The notes below the pieces were generated by a model that was given only the letters and a program-made list of their open reading frames with translations, was not told the origin of the DNA and did no database searches. Below are positions 54,976-64,000 of a DNA stretch of 64,000 nt, piece by piece. The translations under genes were made by a program, and so were the position numbers. Source of the stretch: Prochlorococcus sp. AG-402-G06. GTDB taxonomy: Bacteria; Cyanobacteriota; Cyanobacteriia; PCC-6307; Cyanobiaceae. Where the stretch lies: assembly GCA_003277985.1 (NCBI GenBank), contig QCHR01000006.1:1-64000 (forward strand), given 5' to 3'. Positions within the stretch are counted from its first letter, which is position 1, and every line of letters begins with the position of its first letter.

Positions 54976-55014
54976 TACAACTTTTAATCTATAACTACCT
55001 TTTAGTAGTTATAT

Positions 55015-56601
55015 TCACTCCCACTCTATAGTTCCTGGGGGTTTACTTGTTATATCCAAAACAACTCTATTAACCCCCTCCACTTCATTAACTATTCGAT
55101 TAGAAATTTTCTCTAAAACTTCATACGGCAAACGAGACCAATCCGCGGTCATTCCATCTTCACTTGAAACACAACGAACAACAATTGGCCAAGCATAAGT
55201 TCTTTGATCTCCCATAACCCCGACTGAATATACAGGAAGCAAGACAGCAAAAGCTTGCCAAATATCATTATACAAACCAGCATTATTGATCTCCTCCCTC
55301 ACAATCAAATCAGCATCCCTTAAACAATTTAGTTTTTCATGAGTAACTTCTCCTAAAATTCTTATAGCTAATCCTGGTCCTGGGAATGGATGTCTTCGAA
55401 CAATTTCATCAGGTAATCCCAATGATTTCCCAACTCTTCTAACTTCATCTTTAAATAAACGTCTTAAAGGCTCGACTAATTTAAATTGTAAGTCTTTTGG
55501 GAGGCCTCCCACATTGTGATGGCTTTTGATCTTAACCGCTATACGTTCTCCAGTTTTTGGATCAATATTTGTTCCAGAACTTTCTATTACATCTGGATAA
55601 AGGGTACCTTGAGCCAAATAATCAAAAGGGCCCAAACGAAGACTCTCCTCTTCAAAAACCCGTATAAATTCTCGGCCTATAATTTTACGCTTTTGCTCAG
55701 GATCTGATACTCCTTTTAAATGTGAAATAAATCGTTCTCTAGCATTTATATATTCAACATTAATATTAAACTTTTCATCAAAAAAAGACATTAAAAATTC
55801 AGGCTCACCTTTGCGCATAAAGCCTTGATCAATAAACATACACGTTAATTGAGAACCTATTGCTCTATTTAATAAAAATGCAAGCGTTGATGAATCAACG
55901 CCACCCGATAGAGCCAATAAAACTTTTTTATCGCCTACTTGTTGTTGTACTTGAGCAACAGCTTCATCTATGAATAAATTTGTTGTCCAATCTGGCTCAC
56001 ATGAACAAATATGGTAAACAAAGTTTCTTATTAAAACCATTCCCTGGGTGGAATGAACAACTTCAGGATGAAATTGGACTCCATAAAAACTTTTATCATG
56101 CAAAGCAATAGCTGCTTCTAAAGTATTGGAAGTATGAGCTAACCTGACAAATCCATTGGGTAATTCATTAACAGAATCTCCATGACTCATCCACATTGTA
56201 GAACCACTCATAACGTTGGTTAGTAAAGCTGTTGGATCATCGACTTCCAAAGGAGCCTTTCCATATTCAGCTTGCCCAGTAGCAGGTTTTACAGACCCCC
56301 CCAACAGATGGACCATTAATTGCATTCCATAACAAACGCCAAGGACAGGAATACCTAAATTGAAAATCTCCGGATCACAATATGGAGCACCTTCTTCATA
56401 AACTGACCCAGGTCCGCCACTTAAGATTATTCCTTTAGGCTTTAAAGAGCGTAATTTTTCAGCAGATGTTGTATAGCTCATAACTAATGAGAAAACCTCT
56501 GTCTCTCTAATCCTTCGAGCAATTAATTCTGAATATTGAGAACCAAAATCGAGAATTACGATTGCTGGAGTACGTTTTTCCTCTGAAATCATTGAAGTCA
56601 T
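55015..56601 (-). CDS. guaA: GMP synthase (glutamine-hydrolysing)
   Basis: [37 protein letters not shown], terminal [13 protein letters not shown]. Confidence 0.97.
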   Translation of the reverse strand: MTSMISEEKRTPAIVILDFGSQYSELIARRIRETEVFSLVMSYTTSAEKLRSLKPKGIILSGGPGSVYEEGAPYCDPEIFNLGIPVLGVCYGMQLMVHLLGGSVKPATGQAEYGKAPLEVDDPTALLTNVMSGSTMWMSHGDSVNELPNGFVRLAHTSNTLEAAIALHDKSFYGVQFHPEVVHSTQGMVLIRNFVYHICSCEPDWTTNLFIDEAVAQVQQQVGDKKVLLALSGGVDSSTLAFLLNRAIGSQLTCMFIDQGFMRKGEPEFLMSFFDEKFNINVEYINARERFISHLKGVSDPEQKRKIIGREFIRVFEEESLRLGPFDYLAQGTLYPDVIESSGTNIDPKTGERIAVKIKSHHNVGGLPKDLQFKLVEPLRRLFKDEVRRVGKSLGLPDEIVRRHPFPGPGLAIRILGEVTHEKLNCLRDADLIVREEINNAGLYNDIWQAFAVLLPVYSVGVMGDQRTYAWPIVVRCVSSEDGMTADWSRLPYEVLEKISNRIVNEVEGVNRVVLDITSKPPGTIEWE

Positions 56602-56670
56602 ATCAACTTGATGAATCCTTATGAGACATTCTTATTAAATAGACTAATTAAGAGCAGAGGAATATGCCTA

Positions 56671-57813
56671 TCACTTAAGCATTAACCCAAAAGAATTAAT
56701 TAATTTCAAACCATGAAAACCAGCCCAACGAATTTGTCTTTTACGATCAAATAAAACAGATCCTATTTCCATCGATGAAGACAAATATCGATTCACATAG
56801 CTATGGCTTTTAATTTCAATTTCTTTTGCCATCCGGCCCCAAATCAAAGCAACCTGCTCTGGGTTCTTTGATTCAAGGGTTAACAAAGCATTTTCCACAG
56901 AAGTTGCTTTACTTATTAAATCAATCAAATCAAAAGAAATCCCTTCTCTAAATGCAAGTGAAGTGAGAATTTCAATTCTTCCATCTGCCAGATGATGATG
57001 GGTATGAAAAACGCCTCCAGAGAGTTTTACCAGTTTTCCATGATAACCAAATAATAAAAGTTTCTTCACACCATTTTCTGCAGCTGAAACAAGAAGAGGG
57101 CCTAGCCAATTACCTGTTTTGATAATTTGATTAGCTGGAATTCCAAATTTTATTGCTAAATCCATTCCATTTTCACCAATCACAAATGTCAAAAACCCAT
57201 CAAATGTTGATTGAGAACATTTATGTTGCAAAATTTCTTTGCAGTTTTTCAACTGATCAGGAGCAGCACTTATCTGCACCTCAGCCTGAGTTCCAATTAG
57301 AGACAATCCATCTACTACTCCAAAGGCTTTATTGCTTGTCTTTAAAGCACGATTTTTACCTTCTGGTAAAACAATCTCTACTTGAATTGAAAAACCTTTG
57401 GGTAGTAAAGGATAAAGGTTAATACATAGCAACTCCCGGGCAAAAGTAGAAATACATGGCTGACCAGATGAGTCAAATTTCCCTACTCCATAACCGGCAT
57501 GAAATTCGAGCCAATCAGGAAAACCATTTTCAACTATTTCGTGGGATTGAAAACTTACTTTATTTAATTTTACATAAGCCCAGATTTCTAACCCTCTTGT
57601 TACATCAAGAGGTAATCCGGACTGACAGTGACTGATTCCTAAAGATCTCTCACCATTATCAAGTAATGAAGAAGAACAAATAGGCACCGTAATCGATTCT
57701 TCTTTATTTGGTAAATCAATTCTCTCGGTGTCTTTAAATTTATTACCCATGAGGGTGTTCGTTGCAGACTTTGCAGCTGCAACTACCCATACTGGAAGAG
57801 TAAATTCATTCAA
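56671..57813 (-). CDS. cbiD: Cobalt-precorrin-5B C1-methyltransferase
   Basis: LPVWVVAAAKSATNTLMGN, GYGVGKFDSSGQPCIS, LLLFGYHGKLVKLSGGVFHTHHHLADGR. Confidence 0.88.
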   Translation of the reverse strand: MNEFTLPVWVVAAAKSATNTLMGNKFKDTERIDLPNKEESITVPICSSSLLDNGERSLGISHCQSGLPLDVTRGLEIWAYVKLNKVSFQSHEIVENGFPDWLEFHAGYGVGKFDSSGQPCISTFARELLCINLYPLLPKGFSIQVEIVLPEGKNRALKTSNKAFGVVDGLSLIGTQAEVQISAAPDQLKNCKEILQHKCSQSTFDGFLTFVIGENGMDLAIKFGIPANQIIKTGNWLGPLLVSAAENGVKKLLLFGYHGKLVKLSGGVFHTHHHLADGRIEILTSLAFREGISFDLIDLISKATSVENALLTLESKNPEQVALIWGRMAKEIEIKSHSYVNRYLSSSMEIGSVLFDRKRQIRWAGFHGLKLINSFGLMLK

Positions 57814-57892
57814 ATCATTGGAAGAGCTGACGATAGAGGAAATTCCCTAAATAATTTTTTAAAATAATAATAATCTAGATTTGAATAAGTAA

Positions 57893-59047
57893 ATGCAGGA
57901 CAAACTCAATCTAATGATTCCTGGACCAACTCCCGTACCAGAGAATGTTTTGAGTTCTATGAGTAAACACCCCATCGGTCATAGGAGTGGAGATTTTCAA
58001 AAAATTGTTCAAACAACTACTGCGCAACTGAAATGGCTTCATCAAACAACTGCAGATGTCCTAACTATTACAGGAAGTGGAACAGCAGCAATGGAGGCAG
58101 GAATTATCAATACATTAAGCAGAGGCGATCAAGTAATTTGTGGCGATAATGGAAAGTTTGGTGAAAGATGGGTAAAAGTTTCCAAAGCCTATGGGCTAGA
58201 TGTAAAAGTCATAAAAGCTGATTGGGGGAATCCTCTTGACCCAAATCAATTCAAGAGGATTCTCGAAGAAGATACAGATAAAAAAATTAAAGCAGTAATT
58301 TTAACTCACTCTGAAACTTCAACAGGAGTAATTAATGATCTTAAATCGATTAACAACGAAATTAAAAAACATGGTAAAGCTATTAGTATTGTTGATTGTG
58401 TCACCAGCCTAGGTGCATGCAATATACCAATGGATGAATGGGGAATTGATGTAATAGCTTCAGGCTCTCAAAAAGGCTATATGATTCCACCTGGTCTCAG
58501 TTTTGTTGCTATGAGCAAAAGAGCATGGGAAGCATATGATCTATCTGATTTACCTAAATTTTATTTAGATTTAAAACAATATTTAAAGGCAGTAAATAAA
58601 AATAGTAACCCATTCACACCTGCCATAAATCTATATTTTGCTTTGGAAGCCTCACTAACAATGATGCAACAAGAAGGGTTAAATAATATATTCAAACGTC
58701 ACGCTCGTCATCAAAAAGCAACACAAGAAGGAATAAAAGCAATGGGCTTAAACTTATTTACAAATGAAGGTTTTGGAAGCCCCGCGATAACAGCTGTTGC
58801 GCCTGAAAATATAGATGCAGAAAGCATCAGAAAAACAATAAAGAATGACTTTGATATACTCCTTGCAGGAGGACAAGATCACTTAAAAGGACAAATCTTC
58901 CGAATTGGTCATTTAGGATTTGTAAACGATAGAGATATTATTAGTGTCATCTCAGCTTTAGAAAGCACTCTGGATAAAATGGGCAAACTAGATGTTCCGA
59001 TTGGCCGAGGAATTGCAAAAACAATTTCAGTTCTAAATAAAGATTAA
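57893..59047 (+). CDS. Class V aminotransferase (serine/alanine-glyoxylate type)
   Basis: IPGPTPVPENVLSSMSKHPIGHRSGDF, GSGTAAMEAGI, ASGSQKGYMIPPGLSFVAMS. Confidence 0.92.
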   Translation: MQDKLNLMIPGPTPVPENVLSSMSKHPIGHRSGDFQKIVQTTTAQLKWLHQTTADVLTITGSGTAAMEAGIINTLSRGDQVICGDNGKFGERWVKVSKAYGLDVKVIKADWGNPLDPNQFKRILEEDTDKKIKAVILTHSETSTGVINDLKSINNEIKKHGKAISIVDCVTSLGACNIPMDEWGIDVIASGSQKGYMIPPGLSFVAMSKRAWEAYDLSDLPKFYLDLKQYLKAVNKNSNPFTPAINLYFALEASLTMMQQEGLNNIFKRHARHQKATQEGIKAMGLNLFTNEGFGSPAITAVAPENIDAESIRKTIKNDFDILLAGGQDHLKGQIFRIGHLGFVNDRDIISVISALESTLDKMGKLDVPIGRGIAKTISVLNKD

Positions 59048-59069
59048 TATCTAAAAATACACAGAATCT

Positions 59070-59258
59070 TCATCTAGTTTTAATTAGATGAAGCACTTGA
59101 GGCCCAACTCCACCAGCCCTTCTCTCTTTATCAAGTGCTTTCAAAATCAAACCAGCAGATGATTGCAAATCTCCTTCATTAGCATGCTCTGATGCATTTT
59201 TAAAAAAATAACCAGCCTCTTTTAAAAATGCCTGTTTTTTTACTTGTACAGCATTCAT
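59070..59258 (-). CDS. Small conserved hypothetical protein
   Basis: 62-aa ORF, MNAVQVKKQAFLKEAGYFFKNASEHANEGDLQSSAGLILKALDKERRAGG. Confidence 0.65.
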   Translation of the reverse strand: MNAVQVKKQAFLKEAGYFFKNASEHANEGDLQSSAGLILKALDKERRAGGVGPQVLHLIKTR

Positions 59259-59491
59259 TATTAAATTTGGAAATGTAAAGAATTTCTTATCGAATCACTA
59301 TATCAAAAGATAGTTATTTTAGTAATAGTAAAAAGATAAGCGAAATCAGCTGTAAAAAATTTTATTAATCGATTTTTCATACAGTCAAGAGTCATTAAAA
59401 TCATGAAATAAAGCAAACATACTAATACGAACCAAAGCTAGACAGAACAAAAAAAGATAGATAATTTGAATTTGATAATTCTTTTAAAATC

Positions 59492-59908
59492 ATGTCATTT
59501 GGGATAAAGCAAAACTTCTTACCAATTTCAATATTTTGTTTAATATGCGGTACTACTTTAGGATTAAAAGTTAATGCAGCAGTAACAAACGGGGCAGACA
59601 TATATTGCTTTATGAGAAATGGGGGCAACACTCATGAACCAAGCTGGCAAGCAGCCTATCAATTTATAAAGAATAAAAAACAAGGTTTATTCAAAACCTC
59701 GCCTAAACAAGCTGCCACTTTAATTGTCGAAGAAGTAGTTCAAGATCCCGTAAAATATCAAGATTGTATTAGTTATTTAGGCGATCTATATACAGGTGAC
59801 TCAAGCTCAATAAAGATTGATAATGATAAAGGGTTAGAAAATGACTTAAGCACAACAATGGAAAGCCAAGAGAAAAGCCCTAAAGGTATAGATCGTTATG
59901 ATTATTAA
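59492..59908 (+). CDS. Exported hypothetical protein
   Basis: 138-aa ORF with N-terminal hydrophobic signal segment. Confidence 0.65.
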   Translation: MSFGIKQNFLPISIFCLICGTTLGLKVNAAVTNGADIYCFMRNGGNTHEPSWQAAYQFIKNKKQGLFKTSPKQAATLIVEEVVQDPVKYQDCISYLGDLYTGDSSSIKIDNDKGLENDLSTTMESQEKSPKGIDRYDY

Positions 59909-60045
59909 TTAATTTTATATTGAAAACAATTAGCTATAAGTCATATTTAAATCAAAATTAAATATTATAAAATTTAAAAATGCTATTTTCGATACATTGA
60001 CTTGTTACTCTTTCAAGGCAAAATTAAAAAAATTATTTTCTTCGT

Positions 60046-60456
60046 ATGCACAACAGGGATGCGGTTTTCCTAGAAGATCTCTGCCCAAAGCTACGTGACC
60101 GAAGATGGCGTAAATCATTGCACGAATTCACAGGTAATCGATGTATTTATTGTGGCAATAATTCAGAATCAGTTGACCATGTTTTACCACGAAGTAAAGG
60201 TGGATTAAGTGTCACTGAAAATTGTGTACCTGCCTGTCTCTCATGCAATGGAAGCAAAACAGATAATGACGCTTTTGAATGGTATAGAAAACAACGTTTC
60301 TACGACCCAAGACGATCTATGGCGATTAGAGCATGGACAGAGGGAGACATTCGTTTAGCTTTAAGACTTCTAAAATGGGCTCAACCCAAACAAAATGAAA
60401 AACTTGAGAAATCAAAAACTAGATTAAAGCCAGACTATTCTTGGCAAGCAGCCTAA
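60046..60456 (+). CDS. HNH endonuclease family protein
   Basis: CIYCGNNSESVDHVLPRSKGGLSVTENCVPACLSCNGSKTD. Confidence 0.92.
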   Translation: MHNRDAVFLEDLCPKLRDRRWRKSLHEFTGNRCIYCGNNSESVDHVLPRSKGGLSVTENCVPACLSCNGSKTDNDAFEWYRKQRFYDPRRSMAIRAWTEGDIRLALRLLKWAQPKQNEKLEKSKTRLKPDYSWQAA

Positions 60457-60460
60457 TAAT

Positions 60461-60709
60461 TTACCAAACTTGACAAGCTACCGAAGAATTATATTTTTCA
60501 CATATAGAAGCTAAATTAGAAGGCTTCTCAGGTACAACAACAATACAAAGCAGAAAACAAATGGAAGCAAGCAAAGGTTTTATCAGGTTTTGATTATTAT
60601 TTTGTATAGAAATTCTTTTATGGTTACTAAATTTCCTAGTACCATTAACTGATTTCAGATTAGGCTTTAAATAAGAAGCAATCATTGCCAAATAATCAAC
60701 ATAATACAT
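60461..60709 (-). CDS. Small hypothetical protein with one TM segment
   Basis: C-terminal SICFLLCIVVVPEKPSNLASICEKYNSSVACQVW*; start uncertain. Confidence 0.45.
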   Translation of the reverse strand: MYYVDYLAMIASYLKPNLKSVNGTRKFSNHKRISIQNNNQNLIKPLLASICFLLCIVVVPEKPSNLASICEKYNSSVACQVW

Positions 60710-60720
60710 TTGTACTAATG

Positions 60721-61614
60721 ATTAAAGACATTGTCAAGCAATTAGATCCTTTACCACCAAAATCAAAATTAATCATATTTGGTGGCGGATTTAGCGGTCA
60801 AAGAATCGCGAGTGTAGGAAGACACTTAGGATCACAAGTTTTGTGCAGCAGAAGAGAAAAAAATAGCGCAGGAGCTGATTTCGTATTTGACAGCGATAAA
60901 GAAGTCTCTATTGACATTCTAAATGGAGCGACACATGTATTAAGTTGTATTCCTCCTCTATTAAGTGGAGAGGATCCAGTATTAAATCAACTCAAGACTC
61001 AATTACTAAATTCAAAAAATTTAAAATGGGTTGGTTACTTATCTACCACTGGCGTATATGGAGACACAAAAGGAGAATGGGTAAATGAAAATACATCTCC
61101 TAATCCTCAGCAAGAACGCAGCGTTCGCAGATTTGCCTGTGAAAAACAATGGTTAGAAACCAATCTTCCTGTTCAAATACTGAGATTACCAGGTATTTAT
61201 GGACCTGGAAGATCTGCATTTGAAAGCCTGTTGAAAGGAACAACAAAAATGGTCGACAAGCCTGGTCAAGTTTTTTCGAGAATTCATGTTGATGATATTG
61301 CAGGGGCTGTATTATTTTTAATTAATCTCTATTCACAAGGAAAGAATCCATCTGTAGTCAATGTAGCTGATAACTTACCAACCAATAATCTTGAAGTTAT
61401 TGCTTTCGCAGCAAAAATTGCTAAAAAATCTTTGCCATCAAAGGTTCCTTTTGAAATTGCAAAAGAAACAATGAGCCCAATGGCTTTATCTTTTTGGCAA
61501 GAGAATCGAAAAATTGATAACAAGTTATTGTGCAAAACACTTGGCTATTCTTTAATTTATCCTAATTTTAAATCGGGATTAAAGAATTGTTTCTCACAAT
61601 TAAAAATGAATTAA
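60721..61614 (+). CDS. NAD-dependent epimerase/dehydratase-like protein
   Basis: KLIIFGGGFSGQRIASVGRHLG, YLSTTGVYGDTKGEWVNE, LRLPGIYGPGRS. Start moved downstream of the track start. Confidence 0.85.
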   Translation: MKDIVKQLDPLPPKSKLIIFGGGFSGQRIASVGRHLGSQVLCSRREKNSAGADFVFDSDKEVSIDILNGATHVLSCIPPLLSGEDPVLNQLKTQLLNSKNLKWVGYLSTTGVYGDTKGEWVNENTSPNPQQERSVRRFACEKQWLETNLPVQILRLPGIYGPGRSAFESLLKGTTKMVDKPGQVFSRIHVDDIAGAVLFLINLYSQGKNPSVVNVADNLPTNNLEVIAFAAKIAKKSLPSKVPFEIAKETMSPMALSFWQENRKIDNKLLCKTLGYSLIYPNFKSGLKNCFSQLKMN

Positions 61615-61799
61615 AAGTCGTTATTTTCTTTATTATCTTTATTCACTGTTCTTTTAAAAAACTCGTATCAATTTAATAGATAATTATACTCCAGTTAGAA
61701 AATCCAATATCATAATAAAAGTTTCTCAGATTTATTTAGCTAATCTTACTAAAAGCTTTATCTAAGCTAAAAAATTAAAAATCAACAACCCAACTAGAA

Positions 61800-62825
61800 A
61801 TGCAAGAATTTAAAACATCACAAGATAAGAAAAATAAACTTATTATTTCATTAGGTGATCCTGCAGGAATTGGAACAGAAATAATTTTAAAAGCTCTTGG
61901 TTCTAACTATTTAAATAAAAATATACAACCTTTACTTGTAGGTTGTAAAAATAGTATTTATTCAACTTATTTAAACCTAATTAAACATGGAGTAAATAAT
62001 ATCCCTCATCCGAATAAACTTGATATTATTGATATCCCTTTAGACAAAAAAGTTATTCCAGGAGTAGTTGATGAATCTACTGGCTCAGCTAGTTTCAAAT
62101 GGCTTTTCAATGCAACTAATATACTTTTAGAAGGGAAAGCTAATGCGCTAGTAACTGCACCTATATCAAAAATTGCCTGGCATAAAGCTGGTCATGACTT
62201 TGCAGGACAAACTGAATTATTAGGTAAATTAACTAATAGAAGAACATCCATGCTTTTTACAGCTTTATCACCAAATAATGGATGGAGGTTTAATACTTTA
62301 TTAGCTACAACACATATACCTATTAATAAAATAAATAATACTTTAACAAAAGAATTGATTAGATATAAATTAGATGCATTATTAAATTTCTGTCGTAAGT
62401 TCAAAGAGAAGCCATTATTAAAAATAGCCGGTTTAAATCCACATGCTGGAGAGGAGGGGAAAATTGGAATAGAAGAACAAAACTTAATTATTCCCGTCTT
62501 GAATGAATGGAAATTAGATAATCCATCTATCAATATTAGTGGCCCTGTACCTCCAGATACTTGCTGGATTTCATCTTTAAATGCATGGAATGGCGACTCA
62601 AATAAAAATAATGCACCCGATGGAATACTTGCTTTTTATCACGATCAAGGTCTTATACCTGTCAAGCTGATTGCTTTTGATGAAGCCGTTAACACAACTC
62701 TTGGGCTACCTTTTGTACGAACATCGCCTGATCATGGCACTGCACTAGATATTGCAGGGAAGTTCAAAGCACGAGAAACAAGTATGATTGCTGCACTTAA
62801 CAATGCATGGTTGCTGTCTCAATAA
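61800..62825 (+). CDS. pdxA: 4-hydroxythreonine-4-phosphate dehydrogenase
   Basis: SLGDPAGIGTEIILKAL, TAPISKIAWHKAGHDFAGQTELL, ISGPVPPDTCW, YHDQGLIPVKLIAFDEAVNTTLGLPFVRTSPDHGTALDIAGK. Confidence 0.96.
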   Translation: MQEFKTSQDKKNKLIISLGDPAGIGTEIILKALGSNYLNKNIQPLLVGCKNSIYSTYLNLIKHGVNNIPHPNKLDIIDIPLDKKVIPGVVDESTGSASFKWLFNATNILLEGKANALVTAPISKIAWHKAGHDFAGQTELLGKLTNRRTSMLFTALSPNNGWRFNTLLATTHIPINKINNTLTKELIRYKLDALLNFCRKFKEKPLLKIAGLNPHAGEEGKIGIEEQNLIIPVLNEWKLDNPSINISGPVPPDTCWISSLNAWNGDSNKNNAPDGILAFYHDQGLIPVKLIAFDEAVNTTLGLPFVRTSPDHGTALDIAGKFKARETSMIAALNNAWLLSQ

Positions 62826-62833
62826 GTAAAGCT

Positions 62834-63331
62834 TTAGACAGGTTTTAATCTCATTAAAACTTGACCAAACTCAACTGGCGTTCCATTTTCAACAAGAATT
62901 TCAACAACTTCACCGCTTACCTCTGACTCTAATTCATTCATTAATTTCATTGCCTCAAGAATACAAACGGCTTGGCCAACACTGATTCTCGATCCAATTT
63001 CTACGAAAGGTGGCTCTTCTGGGCCTGGTGCGCGATAAAAGGTCCCAACCATAGGAGCAGTAACTTCAACCAAATCAGAGCGCGATCCTGGCACTGAAGG
63101 CGGAGGTGTGCTTTGTACAGGAGAAGCCTCTATTTTGCGTGGAGGTGGAGGTGGATCGAGCTCTTCTGAGGTAATTTTCTTTTGAGAAGCTATTGAATCT
63201 GAAGAAGTTCCAAGATTACGTTTAACTTCCAAGCAAAAGTCTTCTCCCTCAAGTCGAAACTCTTGAATGTCGCTCTCAGCTAAAGTTGCTAACAAGCGAT
63301 GAAGCTCTTCGTGATCAAGATTCATAGTCAT
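62834..63331 (-). CDS. accB: Acetyl-CoA carboxylase biotin carboxyl carrier protein
   Basis: [24 protein letters not shown]...[14 protein letters not shown]. Confidence 0.97.
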   Translation of the reverse strand: MTMNLDHEELHRLLATLAESDIQEFRLEGEDFCLEVKRNLGTSSDSIASQKKITSEELDPPPPPRKIEASPVQSTPPPSVPGSRSDLVEVTAPMVGTFYRAPGPEEPPFVEIGSRISVGQAVCILEAMKLMNELESEVSGEVVEILVENGTPVEFGQVLMRLKPV

Positions 63332-63891
63332 TGTGTTTCTCGGCCTAGATAACTGTCATTTCGAGTGTCTACTCGAATTTTCTCACCAATTGAAATAAAT
63401 AATGGGACCATTACTTGAGCTCCTGTTTCCAAGATTGCAGGCTTTGTCCCTCCTGAAGCAGTGTCACCTTTGACGCCAGGATCAGTTTCTTTTATTTCTA
63501 AAACAACTGAGTTGGGCAATTCAACTTCAAGTGGTTTTTCATTCCAAGACACTACATTAACCTCCATCCCTTCCTTTAGATATTTCCTACTTTCACCAAT
63601 TTGTTTAGCTGTCAATCTTGTTTCTTCATAAGAAGTCATATCCATAAATACAAAATCATCTCCATCCATGTATGTGTGTTGCAACTTTGATTTTTCCAAA
63701 AGAGCTTGTGGAACCATTTCCCCAGCTCTAAAAGTCTTTTCGACAACACTACCGCTCACAACGGCTTTTAATTTAGTCCTGACAAATGCAGAACCCTTAC
63801 CAGGCTTGACATGTAGAAATTCAATTACACGCCAAACTGCACCGTCTAACTCGATAGTAGTGCCAGTGCGAAAGTCGTTACTTGAAATCAT
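63328..63891 (-). CDS. efp: Translation elongation factor P
   Basis: [41 protein letters not shown]. Confidence 0.97.
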   Translation of the reverse strand: MISSNDFRTGTTIELDGAVWRVIEFLHVKPGKGSAFVRTKLKAVVSGSVVEKTFRAGEMVPQALLEKSKLQHTYMDGDDFVFMDMTSYEETRLTAKQIGESRKYLKEGMEVNVVSWNEKPLEVELPNSVVLEIKETDPGVKGDTASGGTKPAILETGAQVMVPLFISIGEKIRVDTRNDSYLGRETQ

Positions 63892-64000
63892 TCACACAAA
63901 AGATACCAATCGATCATAAGTCTGTGCCAAAGTCATGCAAAACATAGAATTAACATGGCAAAAAAGATTTGCATTCTTGCCCTGATAACAATCCTATTTT

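Noticed and set aside
24000-55000. tRNA genes as the island anchor
   Set aside because: No tRNA-like sequence was noticed next to either array; the anchors match the guaA and argJ 3' ends instead.

Overview
The window looks like a low-GC marine picocyanobacterial (Prochlorococcus-like) chromosome; the taxon is inferred from gene content, order and the sRNA families. Core blocks: argJ-coaE-gatB-thiO-ndk-speA-alaS-two flavodiiron genes-FMN reductase-PBP2 (about 6.7-23.9 kb) and guaA-cbiD-aminotransferase-HNH-epimerase-pdxA-accB-efp (55.0-63.9 kb). Two accessory regions abut the 3' ends of protein-coding genes. (A) The region next to the argJ 3' end (about 3-6.7 kb) carries three degenerate copies of the argJ 3' end, a cobalamin-riboswitch-controlled HupE/UreJ gene and an unlisted 48-aa Cys-rich ORF downstream of two Fur/Zur-like boxes. 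(B) An island of about 31 kb (24-55 kb) next to the guaA 3' end contains at least six degenerate, same-orientation copies of the guaA 3' end. Between and beside these sit ten paralogous TPR genes with a shared N-terminal module (consensus ExKTFxVPFxLEE...PSKEQIINQAFKFHSQGNIxEAAKYYQYFIxQGFKDHRVFSNYG). Their C-terminal domains differ: two kinds of 2OG-Fe(II) oxygenase, sulfotransferase, TylF-like methyltransferase, class I methyltransferase, and an unrecognised Cys-containing domain; one member is a stub and one is frameshifted. A relic of the methyltransferase 3' end directly follows a sulfotransferase member, which suggests in-place effector replacement. The island also holds seven Yfr1/Yfr10-like and three to four Yfr2-like sRNA candidates, a second candidate ncRNA family with compensatory pairing, duplicated blocks of small ORFs, and several unlisted micro-ORFs. 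No recombinase gene was recognised in the window. All homology statements are by eye; no searches were run.
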